DNA of 53,880 nt from Gloeobacterales cyanobacterium ES-bin-313 (GCA_014379585.1 JACMLN010000017.1:1-53880), one strand, 5' to 3'. Numbered from the stretch's first letter, positions 1 to 8,014 are shown. Numbers and translations are program-made. The notes: generated by a model from the letters alone, not told the origin.

Positions 1-273
1 CCAGCCAGAAATGCCCAGAGACCAGAGGTAGCGGGAGATCTTTTCTAGTTGCATGGGATCTGTGAGTTCTGAAAATTCGATACCCAAAGCACCATTCAGT
101 TGCAGATCCACCAGACCACGGCTCACCCATCCACCCGCCATATCGATGGTTTCGTCTGCCTCCGCCAAGGGCTGATTCTGAGGATCGACCCGCAGCAACT
201 TTCCTTGATCGTCGAAGACCAGCGTACAAAGTCCCTTTTGTCCCGCCAATCGGGCATTGCTAATCTGGAGCAT
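1..273 (-). CDS. nagA: N-acetylglucosamine-6-phosphate deacetylase, N-terminal part (cut by window edge)
   Basis: The first 91 codons are visible, from an ATG at 273 reading leftwards off the window. The protein begins MLQISNARLAG and carries the block GGWVSRGLVDLQLNGALG, which matches the N-terminal beta-sandwich and the start of the metal-dependent amidohydrolase barrel of NagA (usual form PGxIDLQxNG). NagA removes the acetyl group from GlcNAc-6-phosphate in amino-sugar and cell-wall recycling. The metal-binding and catalytic histidine/aspartate residues lie outside the window, so activity cannot be judged. Family assignment rests on this one conserved block; another amidohydrolase is possible but less likely. 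Confidence 0.75.
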   Translation of the reverse strand, partial: MLQISNARLAGQKGLCTLVFDDQGKLLRVDPQNQPLAEADETIDMAGGWVSRGLVDLQLNGALGIEFSELTDPMQLEKISRYLWSLGISGW

Positions 274-433
274 CTCGCTTTCCCAAGCAGTTATCGCTCA
301 TCAATTTAAGCTTACTGGAATCAAAGCAATTTCGGCAGATAGGTCGCTTCAGGCAAAACTCGCATGATCTTCCACAAAGGGTGCCATAGCGATTCAATAT
401 AATGAGGCTATGCCAAGAGGAGAAGCAGAAACA

Positions 434-1045
434 ATGACAAATCTCCAAATTCGAACTGAACCAGGATCAATGACAGTGGACATCTCCTCACTCATGGCCT
501 TACCGCAGATGAGCGAGGCTCAGTTTTATGAATTTTGCCGTTGCAACCGAGATCTACGTATCGAACGCAATCATAAGGGTGAAGTCATCGTTATGCCCCC
601 AGCTTTTTCTGACACTGGAAATCGAAATAATCAAATCAGCTATCAGTTGACTCGCTGGGCAGAAGAGGATGGTACAGGCGAGGTCTTTGACTCTAGCTCA
701 GGATTTACATTGCCGAATGGAGCGATGAGATCGCCCGATGCTTCATGGATCAAACGCGATCTTTGGAATGCACTTACGGAGGATCAAAAAGCCTCCTTTG
801 CCCCGATTTGCCCAAATTTTGTGATCGAACTTCGTTCCTCTAGCGATACACTCAAAAGTCTGCAAGAAAAGATGCACGAATACATCGAGAATGGCGTGAG
901 TTTGGGGTTATTAATCGACAGACAGAATCTCATGGTTTACTGGTATCGAGCTGATCGATCGGTTGCGGTGTTGCATCAACCTGATTTTGTGAGTGGCGAT
1001 CCAGAATTGCCTGGTTTTAATCTAAAAATGGCAAAGATTTGGTAG
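434..1045 (+). CDS. Uma2 family (DUF820) putative endonuclease-fold protein
   Basis: A protein of about 203 residues with the DUF820/Uma2 pattern: EFCRCNRDLRIERNHKGEVIVMPP near the start, SGFTLPNGAMRSPDASWI in the middle, then FVIELRSSSDTLKSLQEKMHEYIENGVSLGLLID. The spaced D (SPDAS), E (IELRS) and K (LQEKM) correspond to a PD-(D/E)xK-like catalytic core. These proteins are very numerous in cyanobacteria and their true role is unknown. I start at ATG 434 because GAGGAGAAG lies a good distance upstream; an in-frame ATG at 410 would add eight residues ahead of that site. The gene stands alone, between nagA (divergent) and the repeat-bearing spacer. Confidence 0.8.
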   Translation: MTNLQIRTEPGSMTVDISSLMALPQMSEAQFYEFCRCNRDLRIERNHKGEVIVMPPAFSDTGNRNNQISYQLTRWAEEDGTGEVFDSSSGFTLPNGAMRSPDASWIKRDLWNALTEDQKASFAPICPNFVIELRSSSDTLKSLQEKMHEYIENGVSLGLLIDRQNLMVYWYRADRSVAVLHQPDFVSGDPELPGFNLKMAKIW

Positions 1046-1172
1046 GACAACTAGAACTGGATCGCGGTTTTCCTCAGGAAACACTCAGAGATCTGGATTT
1101 CTGGTGCTGTCGAGCTTGAGTTGGTCTTGTCTAGGTTCATAAAGCTGTCCTCTCGCTCGAAACCTCGTGGCT

Positions 1173-1250
1173 CGACGCGAAGTGCCCCGAAGCGCCCTGC
1201 AAGAAGCACCCCGACGCAAAGTGCCCCGAAGCGCCCTGCAAGAAGCACCC
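1173..1250. repeat. 39-base direct repeat, two copies
   Basis: Two adjacent 39-base units, 1173-1211 and 1212-1250, both of the form CGACGCRAAGTGCCCCGAAG followed by CGCCCTGCAAGAAGCACCC. They differ at one base (G/A at the sixth to seventh position). They sit in the 370-base spacer between the Uma2 gene and cruE, which has no credible gene. The small ORFs drawn through the repeat on both strands are by-products of its periodicity. Confidence 0.9.
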
Positions 1251-1286
1251 TTGGGGTGTCCCCTGGGATTGGGGTGTCCCCTGGGA
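1251..1286. repeat. 18-base direct repeat, two copies
   Basis: TTGGGGTGTCCCCTGGGA occurs at 1251-1268 and again at 1269-1286, directly after the 39-base repeat. Each unit holds the short palindrome GGGGTGTCCCC, so the block can form small hairpins. Exact tandem copies this short suggest recent slippage. No function is evident. The rest of the spacer to 1415 is featureless and should contain the cruE promoter, which I could not pinpoint. Confidence 0.9.
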
Positions 1287-1415
1287 TTGTGCCGAAGGTT
1301 ATTGACGCTTTGGATTTAATTCTCTCTAAAGATTCTCAGAACCCGAAATGGTTAACACGTAAGCTATCTTCGATGAGAGAAAGCTCGCTACACCTGTTTA
1401 CCTCGTCATTTCTAT

Positions 1416-3326
1416 ATGCAAAATTCTTCGATGCCGCGTATTTCCCGTCGTTCAGTATTCAAATGGCTAGGAATCGGAACTACAGCCTTTGCCCTTGATG
1501 CCCCACTCGCTAAACCGCAGCCGACAATTTTTGAGCAAGATCTTCTTCGACTTCCCCGCGATCTCCAACAAGCAAAAAGTGTGGTTGTCGTTGGCGCTGG
1601 TCTGGCTGGCCTAGCTTGTGCCTACGAGCTGACCCAACGCGGCTTCCAAGTCACCCTTCTCGAACAAGCCCAGCAACTTGGCGGGAAACTCGCCAGTTGG
1701 CCAATCAAGGCTCTGGGTGAAACTTTTACTGTCGAGCACGGGTTTCACGGTTTCTTTCCTCAGTACTACAATCTCAACGATTTGGTGAAGGAACTGGGCA
1801 TCACCGAGCATTTCGTTCCCCTCAAAACCTACTCGATGCTCTATCAGGACAAAAGCTATCAGCCTGAAGTGTTTCGTTCTTCCAGTGCAGGCTTTCCTTG
1901 GAACTTGATGGAACTGGCTCTGTCCTCTCCGAATATGCTGCGGTGGGGTTTGAATCTGACCAGTATTGATCACTGGCACCTGTTCCGGGCCATTACAGGC
2001 TTTGCTGTGACCGACTGTTATGCCCAACTGGACAACCTCTCTGTGGCGGATTGGGTAGCGAAAAACTTTCCGAAGGGCTTGCACGACCTCTACTTTTTGC
2101 CCTTTGCTAAGTCCAGCCTGAATGCGGTGGATGAATTTAGCGTTGCGGAGATGCTGCAATTCTTTCACTTTTATTTCTTTGGCAACCCCGAAGGGTTGGC
2201 GTTCAAGGGCACGCGCCAGGACATGGTGACGAGCCTGATTCGACCGATTGCCGATGCGATCGTAAAGCAAGGTGGCCAGATTTTAACCGGGGTGAACATC
2301 ACCACCATGCAAGCGCAAACAGGCAAAGTTACCGGCATGAGCTATCAAAAAGGCCAGGGTCAACCAGCGCTCTGGGTCGAGCGTCAATCAGGCGACATTT
2401 ACGGGACAGAAGAAGAGCGTTTTGCGGTTCAGGCTGAAACCCAAGCGGGCGTGTCATTGCGCTGTACCCATCAAGGGTGTTTTGTCAAACCCGAGACCGA
2501 TGGCCAGTACCGCTGTCCTTGCCACGGTTCGCGCTTCGACAAACAAGGAAAAGTGCTGCAAGGTCCAGCCCAACAAAATTTGCCACGGGTGAAAGTTGTG
2601 GCTAATGATGGCGTGCGCCTTCAACTAGCAGGGGTGGGGGGAACGATTGAAACCCTCAAGGCCGATTACTATGTCCTGGCTGCGGATATTCCAGGGATGC
2701 AGCGCCTTTTTCAATCGGTTCAGGGAGAAATGTCCTCTGAGGTTGTTGCTCAGATCAACAGCTTGCGCGTCGCGGATCCCTTTGCAGTTTTGCGACTCTG
2801 GTTCGACAAGGATTTTGCCTGGGAGCACAGCGACTTCACCTCGATCTCCGGCTATCGTCTTGTGGATAGTATTACGCTTTATCACCGTATCCAAGATGAT
2901 TACATCAATTGGGCAAAGCGCACTGGCGGAAGCGTCGTTGAATTGCACGCCTACGGATACAAAGAAAAAGACTTTCCGAATCAAGAGGCGATTATAGCCA
3001 CTTTTCTTGAAGAACTTTTTAAAATTGTTCCTGAACTCAAAGAGGCGAAACTTTTGCATCAGGAATTGGTCAATCAGAAGAATTTCGCGGGCTTTCCACC
3101 GGGGAGCGATACCCTGCGTCCCCGAACTGCCAGTGCGATCCCCAATTTATTCTTTGCTGGGGACTGGGTGAAAATGCCATTTCCCTGTGGACTGATGGAA
3201 CGCGCCACCAGCAGCGGTTTTTTGGCGGCCAATGCAATCTTGAAAAATAACGGACTACAGCGGCGGATTCTCTACTCGGTAAACCCGGAAGGGGCGTTGC
3301 ATGCCATTGGCAAGTGGTTGCCGTGA
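1416..3326 (+). CDS. cruE: FAD-dependent carotene desaturase/methyltransferase-like protein with Rieske domain (CruE/CrtU family)
   Basis: A 636-residue protein with an N-terminal flavin-binding amine-oxidase fold (VVVVGAGLAGLACAYELTQRG, about residues 53-73) interrupted near residues 345-385 by a Rieske [2Fe-2S] site (CTHQGC ... CPCHGSRFD), and ending with LFFAGDWVKMPFPCGLMERA, the FAD-binding C-terminal motif. A desaturase fold with an internal Rieske centre is typical of CrtU/CruE enzymes, which convert beta-carotene end rings to aromatic chi rings (isorenieratene/renierapurpurin). The N-terminus reads PRISRRSVFKWLG, a good twin-arginine signal, suggesting export or membrane targeting. A second in-frame ATG at 1431 would still keep it. 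The next gene overlaps, supporting a two-gene pathway. A different Rieske-flavin oxidoreductase cannot be excluded. Confidence 0.7.
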   Translation: MQNSSMPRISRRSVFKWLGIGTTAFALDAPLAKPQPTIFEQDLLRLPRDLQQAKSVVVVGAGLAGLACAYELTQRGFQVTLLEQAQQLGGKLASWPIKALGETFTVEHGFHGFFPQYYNLNDLVKELGITEHFVPLKTYSMLYQDKSYQPEVFRSSSAGFPWNLMELALSSPNMLRWGLNLTSIDHWHLFRAITGFAVTDCYAQLDNLSVADWVAKNFPKGLHDLYFLPFAKSSLNAVDEFSVAEMLQFFHFYFFGNPEGLAFKGTRQDMVTSLIRPIADAIVKQGGQILTGVNITTMQAQTGKVTGMSYQKGQGQPALWVERQSGDIYGTEEERFAVQAETQAGVSLRCTHQGCFVKPETDGQYRCPCHGSRFDKQGKVLQGPAQQNLPRVKVVANDGVRLQLAGVGGTIETLKADYYVLAADIPGMQRLFQSVQGEMSSEVVAQINSLRVADPFAVLRLWFDKDFAWEHSDFTSISGYRLVDSITLYHRIQDDYINWAKRTGGSVVELHAYGYKEKDFPNQEAIIATFLEELFKIVPELKEAKLLHQELVNQKNFAGFPPGSDTLRPRTASAIPNLFFAGDWVKMPFPCGLMERATSSGFLAANAILKNNGLQRRILYSVNPEGALHAIGKWLP

Positions 3327-4360
3327 AAGATCTGCGCCAACTGCCACCCAGCCTCGACCACTGGTACGCTGTGGCTACTAGTGCTGAGTTGAGAAAACAA
3401 CTTCTCTCAGTAACACTTTGGGAGAAAGATATTGTACTTTTTCGCCGTCCGACGGAAGAAGTGCGGGCATTAGAAGACCGTTGCCCCCACCGACTGGTGA
3501 AATTGAGCGGGGGGAGTTTGAAAGGGGATCAATTGGAATGCCCTTATCACGGCTGGCGCTTCGCGGCAGATGGCCAATGTCTGCATGTTCCAGGCATGAA
3601 ACCTGACGATTTTCGTTACTGCAAAATTCAGAGTTATCCAGTGCTTGAGCGCTACGGATTTATCTGGATTTTTCCGGGCAGATTGGAGATGGCAACTCAG
3701 CGAGAGCCGATAGCAATACCGGAGTGGGAACATCTCAACCAGATCGGCAGTATTGCCCCAATGCACTGCGCTGCCCATTTTTCTTACGTCATCGAAAATT
3801 TGATGGATATGCACCATAGCCATTTGCATCGTGCTTCTCAGGCATGGAGCGATGCCGAGTTAGAAAGGATCGAAGAGGATTCAGATCGGGTCGATGCCTA
3901 CTATCAAGCGACAAACTATTACAAAATCGACCAAATTTGGTCAGCGGCTCAATTGTTTATTCCAGCTCTTCGGCAACCCCACAGATCGCCCCTTGTGAAT
4001 CACTATTTTTATCCCCATTGGCGGACAACCCTTGGGAAGGATTTTGCGCTCTACTGTTTAATTTGCCCGGTGAATAAGACACAAACCCGTGCCTGGATGT
4101 TGCACTTCACCTCTTTGGAAGCGTTTCCTGCCCTGCATCGATTGCCCAAAGTTATTCGGCACATAGTGAAAAAAAGTCTGACCCATTCGGCACGTCCCCT
4201 ACTGAAAAAGTTGGTTGATGAAGATATGTCGATGATGGTTCAGGAGCAACAAGCTTATCAACAAGAACCAGAGCGTCGATATTGGCAAACGAATCGCACA
4301 CTTGCCGCTGTCCAACGGGTGATTCATGGACAAGCAATGGCCTACCCAAAAACAGACTAG
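3314..4360 (+). CDS. cruH: Rieske-type ring-hydroxylating monooxygenase (CruH-like)
   Basis: 348 residues. The N-terminal Rieske domain has CPHRLVKLSGGSLKGDQLECPYHGWRF (about residues 57-83, CxH ... CxxH), followed by a catalytic domain of the pheophorbide-a-oxygenase/choline-monooxygenase type. The mononuclear iron motif is visible as ENLMDMHHSHLHR (about residues 162-174). Paired with a CruE-like gene the best reading is CruH, the chi-ring hydroxylase of synechoxanthin synthesis known from Synechococcus sp. PCC 7002. The start is either GTG 3314 or GTG 3323. The latter forms a GTGA overlap with the cruE stop, so translational coupling is likely. The link to synechoxanthin is inference from the pair; chlorophyll-degradation-type oxygenases are the main alternative. 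Confidence 0.65.
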   Translation: MVAVKDLRQLPPSLDHWYAVATSAELRKQLLSVTLWEKDIVLFRRPTEEVRALEDRCPHRLVKLSGGSLKGDQLECPYHGWRFAADGQCLHVPGMKPDDFRYCKIQSYPVLERYGFIWIFPGRLEMATQREPIAIPEWEHLNQIGSIAPMHCAAHFSYVIENLMDMHHSHLHRASQAWSDAELERIEEDSDRVDAYYQATNYYKIDQIWSAAQLFIPALRQPHRSPLVNHYFYPHWRTTLGKDFALYCLICPVNKTQTRAWMLHFTSLEAFPALHRLPKVIRHIVKKSLTHSARPLLKKLVDEDMSMMVQEQQAYQQEPERRYWQTNRTLAAVQRVIHGQAMAYPKTD

Positions 4361-4422
4361 AAAGTCTTGAAACAGTAGCCACCAACTAGACCGTTTCACC
4401 CAGAAAGAAGTATGGCCATGTC

Positions 4423-4442
4423 GGGGCGCAGCGTGCTGCACC
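4423..4442. repeat. Dispersed palindromic repeat, degenerate copy
   Basis: GGGGCGCAGCGTGCTGCACC is an imperfect version of the palindrome seen at 19412-19435 and 49645-49672. It lies in the 238-base spacer between cruH and the glutamine synthetase-like gene. The central GCAGCRTGCTGC is kept while the outer arm has drifted. Confidence 0.75.
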
Positions 4443-4505
4443 TGTCCTTAAAGTAATACGGACACAGAACAATCCGCTCAAAATCGGTATTCCCGTCGCA
4501 AAAGT

Positions 4506-4518
4506 ACCTGAAACAGGT
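4506..4518. promoter_or_regulatory. Inverted repeat with AAA centre upstream of glutamine synthetase-like gene
   Basis: ACCTG-AAA-CAGGT is a perfect 5-base inverted repeat, flanked by GT on the left and TAC on the right, 80 bases before the ATG at 4599. It resembles an operator. It does not have the GTA-N8-TAC spacing of an NtcA site. Function is unproven. Confidence 0.4.
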
Positions 4519-4598
4519 TACATTTTCTAAGGTTTCTGCTGATTCCCTCAACCACCAATCAGTAGGTTTTTCCAACTCAGTTCACTTTAGGATATACC

Positions 4599-5981
4599 AT
4601 GACGACCACTTCTAGTTCTGATGCGAATTCAATCCAGGCAAAATCTACAGCACTCAAATCGTTACTTCAAGAGCAAGGTGTAAAGTATGCTTTGTCCAGC
4701 TATGTAGATTTGCACGGAATGTGCAAAGCCAAGATGGTTCCCATCAGTCATCTTGAACAAATGCTACAAGGTTCAGAACTATTTACTGGTGCGGCTTTGG
4801 ATGGAGTTCCACAATCAGTTCATGATGAAGAAGTCGCCGCACACCCTGATCTAGAAAGTATGATCATCCTTCCATGGAATCGGGAAGTGGCATGGTTTGC
4901 CAGTGATTTGCATTTGAAAGGTCAACCCTTTGAAGCCTGTTCTCGAAACATTCTCAAGCGTGTGCTCACCCAGGCTGAAGCATTGGGATACACCTTCAAT
5001 TTGGGCATTGAAACGGAGTTCTTTATTCTGCGAGATACAAAAGACGGCAAGTTTGCAACCGTCAGTGAGCGCGATAACTTAGCGAAAGCAGCCTACGATG
5101 TTCCCACTCTATTGGATAACTATCAAGTTATCGATGAACTTGTTTCCGCCATGAATGCGTTGGGCTGGGATGTTTATTCCTTTGACCATGAAGATGCGCA
5201 GGGACAATTTGAAATTGACTTTAACTATTGCGATGCCCTATCGATGTCGGATCGCTTCACCTTTTTTCGATTGATGGCCAAAGAAATAGCGAGACGTCAC
5301 GGATATTTTGCTTCGTTCATGCCAAAGCTCTCTTCCAATACTACAGGCAGTGGTGCCCACTACAATATGTCTCTCGCAGACAAAGTAACGGGTAAGAACT
5401 TGTTTGTTGATCTCGACGATCCCCGTGGTTGCAAACTTTCGAAACTTGGCTACCAATTTATTGCGGGTGTTCTCAGACATGCACCTGCAATCTGTGCAGT
5501 CACTTGCCCAACCGTCAATAGTTATAAGCGACTTGTTCGCCAAGGCGCTATGTCAGGGTCAACCTGGGCACCTGTGTATATTTGCTATGGCAATAACAAC
5601 CGAACCAACATGCTACGGATTCCGCTTGCCGGTGGCCGAGTTGAATGTCGCGCTGCCGATATTTCCACCAATTTGTATCTGGGTGCCGCGATGATTCTTG
5701 CGGCGGGATTGGAGGGTGTTCGGGAAGGCTTAGATCCAGGCGAACCCCATACTGAAAACATGTATGAGTACACTTTGGATGCATTAAAAGCCTTGGGAAT
5801 CGAAACCTTGCCACGCACATTGGGAGAAGCGATTACAGCATTCGCGACAGATCCGCTCAGTCAATCAGTCATGGGTGCTGAAATGTATCAGTCTTACATC
5901 AACTACAAAGAACGGGAGTGGGAGGAATATCATACTCACGTTTCAGACTGGGAAATTCAGCGCTATTTGAAGTTCTTCTAG
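4599..5981 (+). CDS. Glutamine synthetase-like protein, type III/GlnT subfamily
   Basis: 460 residues. The N-terminus reads VKYALSSYVDLHGMCKAKMVPISHLE, the opening of the GlnT-like (type III glutamate-ammonia ligase) group rather than classical GlnA. The catalytic GS domain is intact: GIETEFFI (metal-binding glutamates), GQFEIDFNY, TGSGAHYNMSL (the catalytic histidine region), NNRTNMLRIP (ATP/substrate arginines) and VECRAADISTNLYL. GlnT-type enzymes ligate ammonia or an amine to the gamma-carboxyl of glutamate; the exact amine here cannot be read from sequence. The gene converges on an ABC binding-protein gene that carries a guanidine-type riboswitch, which raises the possibility of a nitrogen-compound role, but the two are on opposite strands. 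It is not adjacent to glnB or ntcA. Confidence 0.8.
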   Translation: MTTTSSSDANSIQAKSTALKSLLQEQGVKYALSSYVDLHGMCKAKMVPISHLEQMLQGSELFTGAALDGVPQSVHDEEVAAHPDLESMIILPWNREVAWFASDLHLKGQPFEACSRNILKRVLTQAEALGYTFNLGIETEFFILRDTKDGKFATVSERDNLAKAAYDVPTLLDNYQVIDELVSAMNALGWDVYSFDHEDAQGQFEIDFNYCDALSMSDRFTFFRLMAKEIARRHGYFASFMPKLSSNTTGSGAHYNMSLADKVTGKNLFVDLDDPRGCKLSKLGYQFIAGVLRHAPAICAVTCPTVNSYKRLVRQGAMSGSTWAPVYICYGNNNRTNMLRIPLAGGRVECRAADISTNLYLGAAMILAAGLEGVREGLDPGEPHTENMYEYTLDALKALGIETLPRTLGEAITAFATDPLSQSVMGAEMYQSYINYKEREWEEYHTHVSDWEIQRYLKFF

Positions 5982-6023
5982 ACTTTGCATCCTGCTGAAG
6001 GTGCGGGTTTTTGGCTGCAAAGC

Positions 6024-6058
6024 AAAAAGTCATGGCCAAATTTGTATTCGGCCATGAC
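6024..6058 (-). terminator. Rho-independent terminator for the ABC binding-protein gene
   Basis: GTCATGGCC at 6029-6037 pairs with GGCCATGAC at 6050-6058 in a perfect 9-base stem. On the minus strand the stem is followed by TTTTT (plus-strand A-run 6024-6028). It therefore terminates the leftward transcript from 7064, and may serve the converging glutamine synthetase-like gene in part. Confidence 0.85.
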
Positions 6059-6077
6059 CTGCAGGACCAGTTTGGTT

Positions 6078-7064
6078 TTAAGGCTTCGCGACTTTCTTAA
6101 CAAATCGATCATCGTAAAGGCTTTCTAAGTCCGGTTTCTGTTTTGCGAGACCAGCTTTGACTAAGAAGTCTGCAATGATCTTGCCTTGAAAGCGAAGATT
6201 GGTTGGATCTTTTGTCTCAGGGCCGAGAGCGGCTATGTTTTGGGCGAGGGTAAAGATACGGGTACCACTGTCGTAGGCACGATAGTCCGCCTCACTGGTA
6301 TCTCCCTGTTTCGCCATGATCTTGATGGATTCTTCGGGATTCTTCTTAATGTAGTCGAGGGTATCGAACCAGGTTTTAACGATCTTTTGAACTTCGTCGG
6401 GATGGGCTTTCACAAACTGGGCACTGAACACCAGATGGTCAGAAACCGCTCCTGGATAGTCTTTGGAACTAAACAGCACTTTGCCTTTTTTGGTGCTGAG
6501 TGCTTTTGTGGTGAATGGAGCATAGACACCAACTGCATCGACGCGACCAGCGGCGAAGGCAGCGGCGGCGGCGCCAGTTTCTAGGGGTGTGAATTGAATA
6601 TCTTTTTGGGTCAGTCCTGCTTTTTGCATACCCAGCAGAAGCAGATAGTGATCGACCGTTCCAAGTTCTGCCGAGACGCGCTTGCCTTTGAGGTCTTTGA
6701 CCGTCTTAATTTCCGGTTTAACAATGATTTGATCGTTGCCTGTGGAGTTGTCGTTGACCAAAACGATCTTCAACTTCGCTCCGGCTGCGGCAGGGGCAAT
6801 CGTATCGTTGAGGGTCTGGCAGTTGGCATCTAGCTTGTTTGCTGAAAGTGCACCGATGGAGTCGCCGTAGTTGACGAACCAGACCATCTGGACATCAACA
6901 CCATTCTTCTTAAATAAGCCTTTCTCTTCGGCTATTTTCCAGGGGAACCAACCTGGCCAAGCGCTATAACCAATTTTGATCGGGGCTGCGAAACTCGGTA
7001 AGCTAAGACCGATCCACAAACAAGCAACAAGCAGACTTCGACGGAACAATTGAATTTTGAGCAT
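6078..7064 (-). CDS. ABC transporter substrate-binding protein, NitT/TauT (NMT1/SsuA-like) family, probably guanidine-related
   Basis: 328 residues starting at ATG 7064, which has GGAGA seven bases upstream and opens a clean signal peptide (MLKIQLFRRSLLVACLWIG...SFAAP). The mature protein begins IKIGYSAWPGWFPWKIAEEKGLFKKNGVDVQMVW, the hallmark of periplasmic NitT/TauT-type binding proteins, and continues with FTPLETGAAAAAFAAGRVDAVGVYAPF, the ligand-cleft region. These proteins deliver nitrate, taurine, sulfonate or similar small molecules to an ABC importer. The upstream leader contains a ykkC/guanidine-I-type riboswitch, so guanidine is the best-supported ligand by association. No permease or ATPase gene lies next to it: the downstream neighbour is convergent. 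The partner genes must be elsewhere, or it is an orphan. Confidence 0.8.
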   Translation of the reverse strand: MLKIQLFRRSLLVACLWIGLSLPSFAAPIKIGYSAWPGWFPWKIAEEKGLFKKNGVDVQMVWFVNYGDSIGALSANKLDANCQTLNDTIAPAAAGAKLKIVLVNDNSTGNDQIIVKPEIKTVKDLKGKRVSAELGTVDHYLLLLGMQKAGLTQKDIQFTPLETGAAAAAFAAGRVDAVGVYAPFTTKALSTKKGKVLFSSKDYPGAVSDHLVFSAQFVKAHPDEVQKIVKTWFDTLDYIKKNPEESIKIMAKQGDTSEADYRAYDSGTRIFTLAQNIAALGPETKDPTNLRFQGKIIADFLVKAGLAKQKPDLESLYDDRFVKKVAKP

Positions 7065-7097
7065 GGAGATCTCCGAGAAATCAGGCATATAGGGCAA

Positions 7098-7202
7098 TGA
7101 CTCTCCCGGGCTTTTTTCCCGCCGTGCGACCAGATAACTCTGGTTTGCCTCTCTCGGACCAGCCGCCTTTCAGCGCGGAACCCTAGAGACCCCCTTGGGG
7201 TC
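7098..7202 (-). promoter_or_regulatory. ykkC-family riboswitch (guanidine-I type)
   Basis: Read on the minus strand the leader contains, in order, CTAGGGTTCCGCG, GGCTGGTCCGAGAGAGG, and CACGGCGGGAAAAAAGCCC GGGAGAG. These are the conserved blocks of the ykkC leader, including the GCGGG/CCCGG hairpin and the terminal GGGAGA. Subtype 1 of this fold binds guanidine. Subtype 2 variants bind other ligands such as ppGpp or PRPP. The ABC binding protein downstream favours guanidine, but I cannot exclude subtype 2. A further small hairpin (GACCCC/GGGGTC) lies at the 5' edge around 7188-7202. The aptamer ends about 35 bases before the ATG at 7064, so regulation is probably at translation or by early termination; no obvious terminator is visible between them. 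Confidence 0.88.
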
Positions 7203-7334
7203 CTATTGGACACCTTTAGCCACTATGCTTCCGTTACAACTGTTACTGTTGTCTACCCAACGGTATATCGCTTCATGAAGTGGACTGTGTAAAATATGAA
7301 CATTTCCTATCTGCCCATGGGCTAATTAACCGAC

Positions 7335-7961
7335 ATGAGAACGTCTGCAATGGTTAGAGCACAAGTGAATCCGAAGAGCGCCCTATGGCTCGCTTGTTTC
7401 GGGTGTTTTTTGGCAACTTCTGGAGCACTCGCCCAGCCCAGATTGATGAAGATCGAGAAATCAACAGCATCCTATTCCAGTCGTGATGCCCTCTACAACT
7501 GGACGGGGACAACTTCGGGAGTTTCAGGAACCCTCAGTTTTGATGATCAGACTGGGGAAATTTTGAAAGCAGAGGTAGAAGTAGATCTCGCCACTCTTGA
7601 TTCAGGAAATGGCCTGCGGGATGGGCGGATGCGCAATGAATTTTTACAGACGGATAAGTTTCCGAAGGCAACTTTGACGATCGATAAGTTGGAGGGTTAT
7701 CCGAAGTTTTCTGAGTGGAAGAAGTGGGGTACAAAACAGACTGGAAAGATCTATGGTCAACTGACGATCCGAAATATTACACGCCCGGTGATTTGGGACG
7801 CGGAAGCAATTTATTTGGGCAAAGAACTGAAGGTGAATGCGAAAGGGCAAATCAAAATGACGGATTTTGGGATTACGCCGCCTTCTCTGGCCTTCGTCAC
7901 AGTAGAGGATAATGTCGGTCTTCAAGCGACAATCCTAGCCAGACGCGTTGAATCACCCTGA
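7335..7961 (+). CDS. YceI-like family secreted protein
   Basis: 208 residues with an N-terminal signal peptide (hydrophobic ALWLACFGCFLATSGALAQ, cleavage near residue 35) and a YceI lipocalin-like domain. Diagnostic parts are GVSGTLSFDDQTGEILKAEVEVDLATLDSGNGLRDGRMRNEFLQTDKFPKATLTI and the following GQLTIRNITRPV. YceI proteins are small periplasmic beta-barrels that bind long isoprenoid or lipid chains; the physiological ligand here is unknown. The gene is divergent from the riboswitch-controlled gene. ATG 7335 and ATG 7350 both keep the signal peptide. A shared terminator follows. Confidence 0.85.
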   Translation: MRTSAMVRAQVNPKSALWLACFGCFLATSGALAQPRLMKIEKSTASYSSRDALYNWTGTTSGVSGTLSFDDQTGEILKAEVEVDLATLDSGNGLRDGRMRNEFLQTDKFPKATLTIDKLEGYPKFSEWKKWGTKQTGKIYGQLTIRNITRPVIWDAEAIYLGKELKVNAKGQIKMTDFGITPPSLAFVTVEDNVGLQATILARRVESP

Positions 7962-8014
7962 ATCGTGAGGTTCGGATGCTACTGGCCTTGTGCCAATAGA
8001 GTGTTCACTCGCAA

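Noticed and set aside
1121-1498. Arg/Pro/Ser-rich plus-strand frame through the tandem repeats
   Set aside because: Its coding look comes from the repeated units; it overlaps cruE at its end and has no ribosome site or recognisable domain.
1611-2270. Minus-strand 219-codon frame inside cruE
   Set aside because: It is a shadow of the cruE frame, without any conserved motif.
4500-4525. NtcA-type site before the glutamine synthetase-like gene
   Set aside because: The GTA and TAC half-sites are 12 bases apart, not the required 8.
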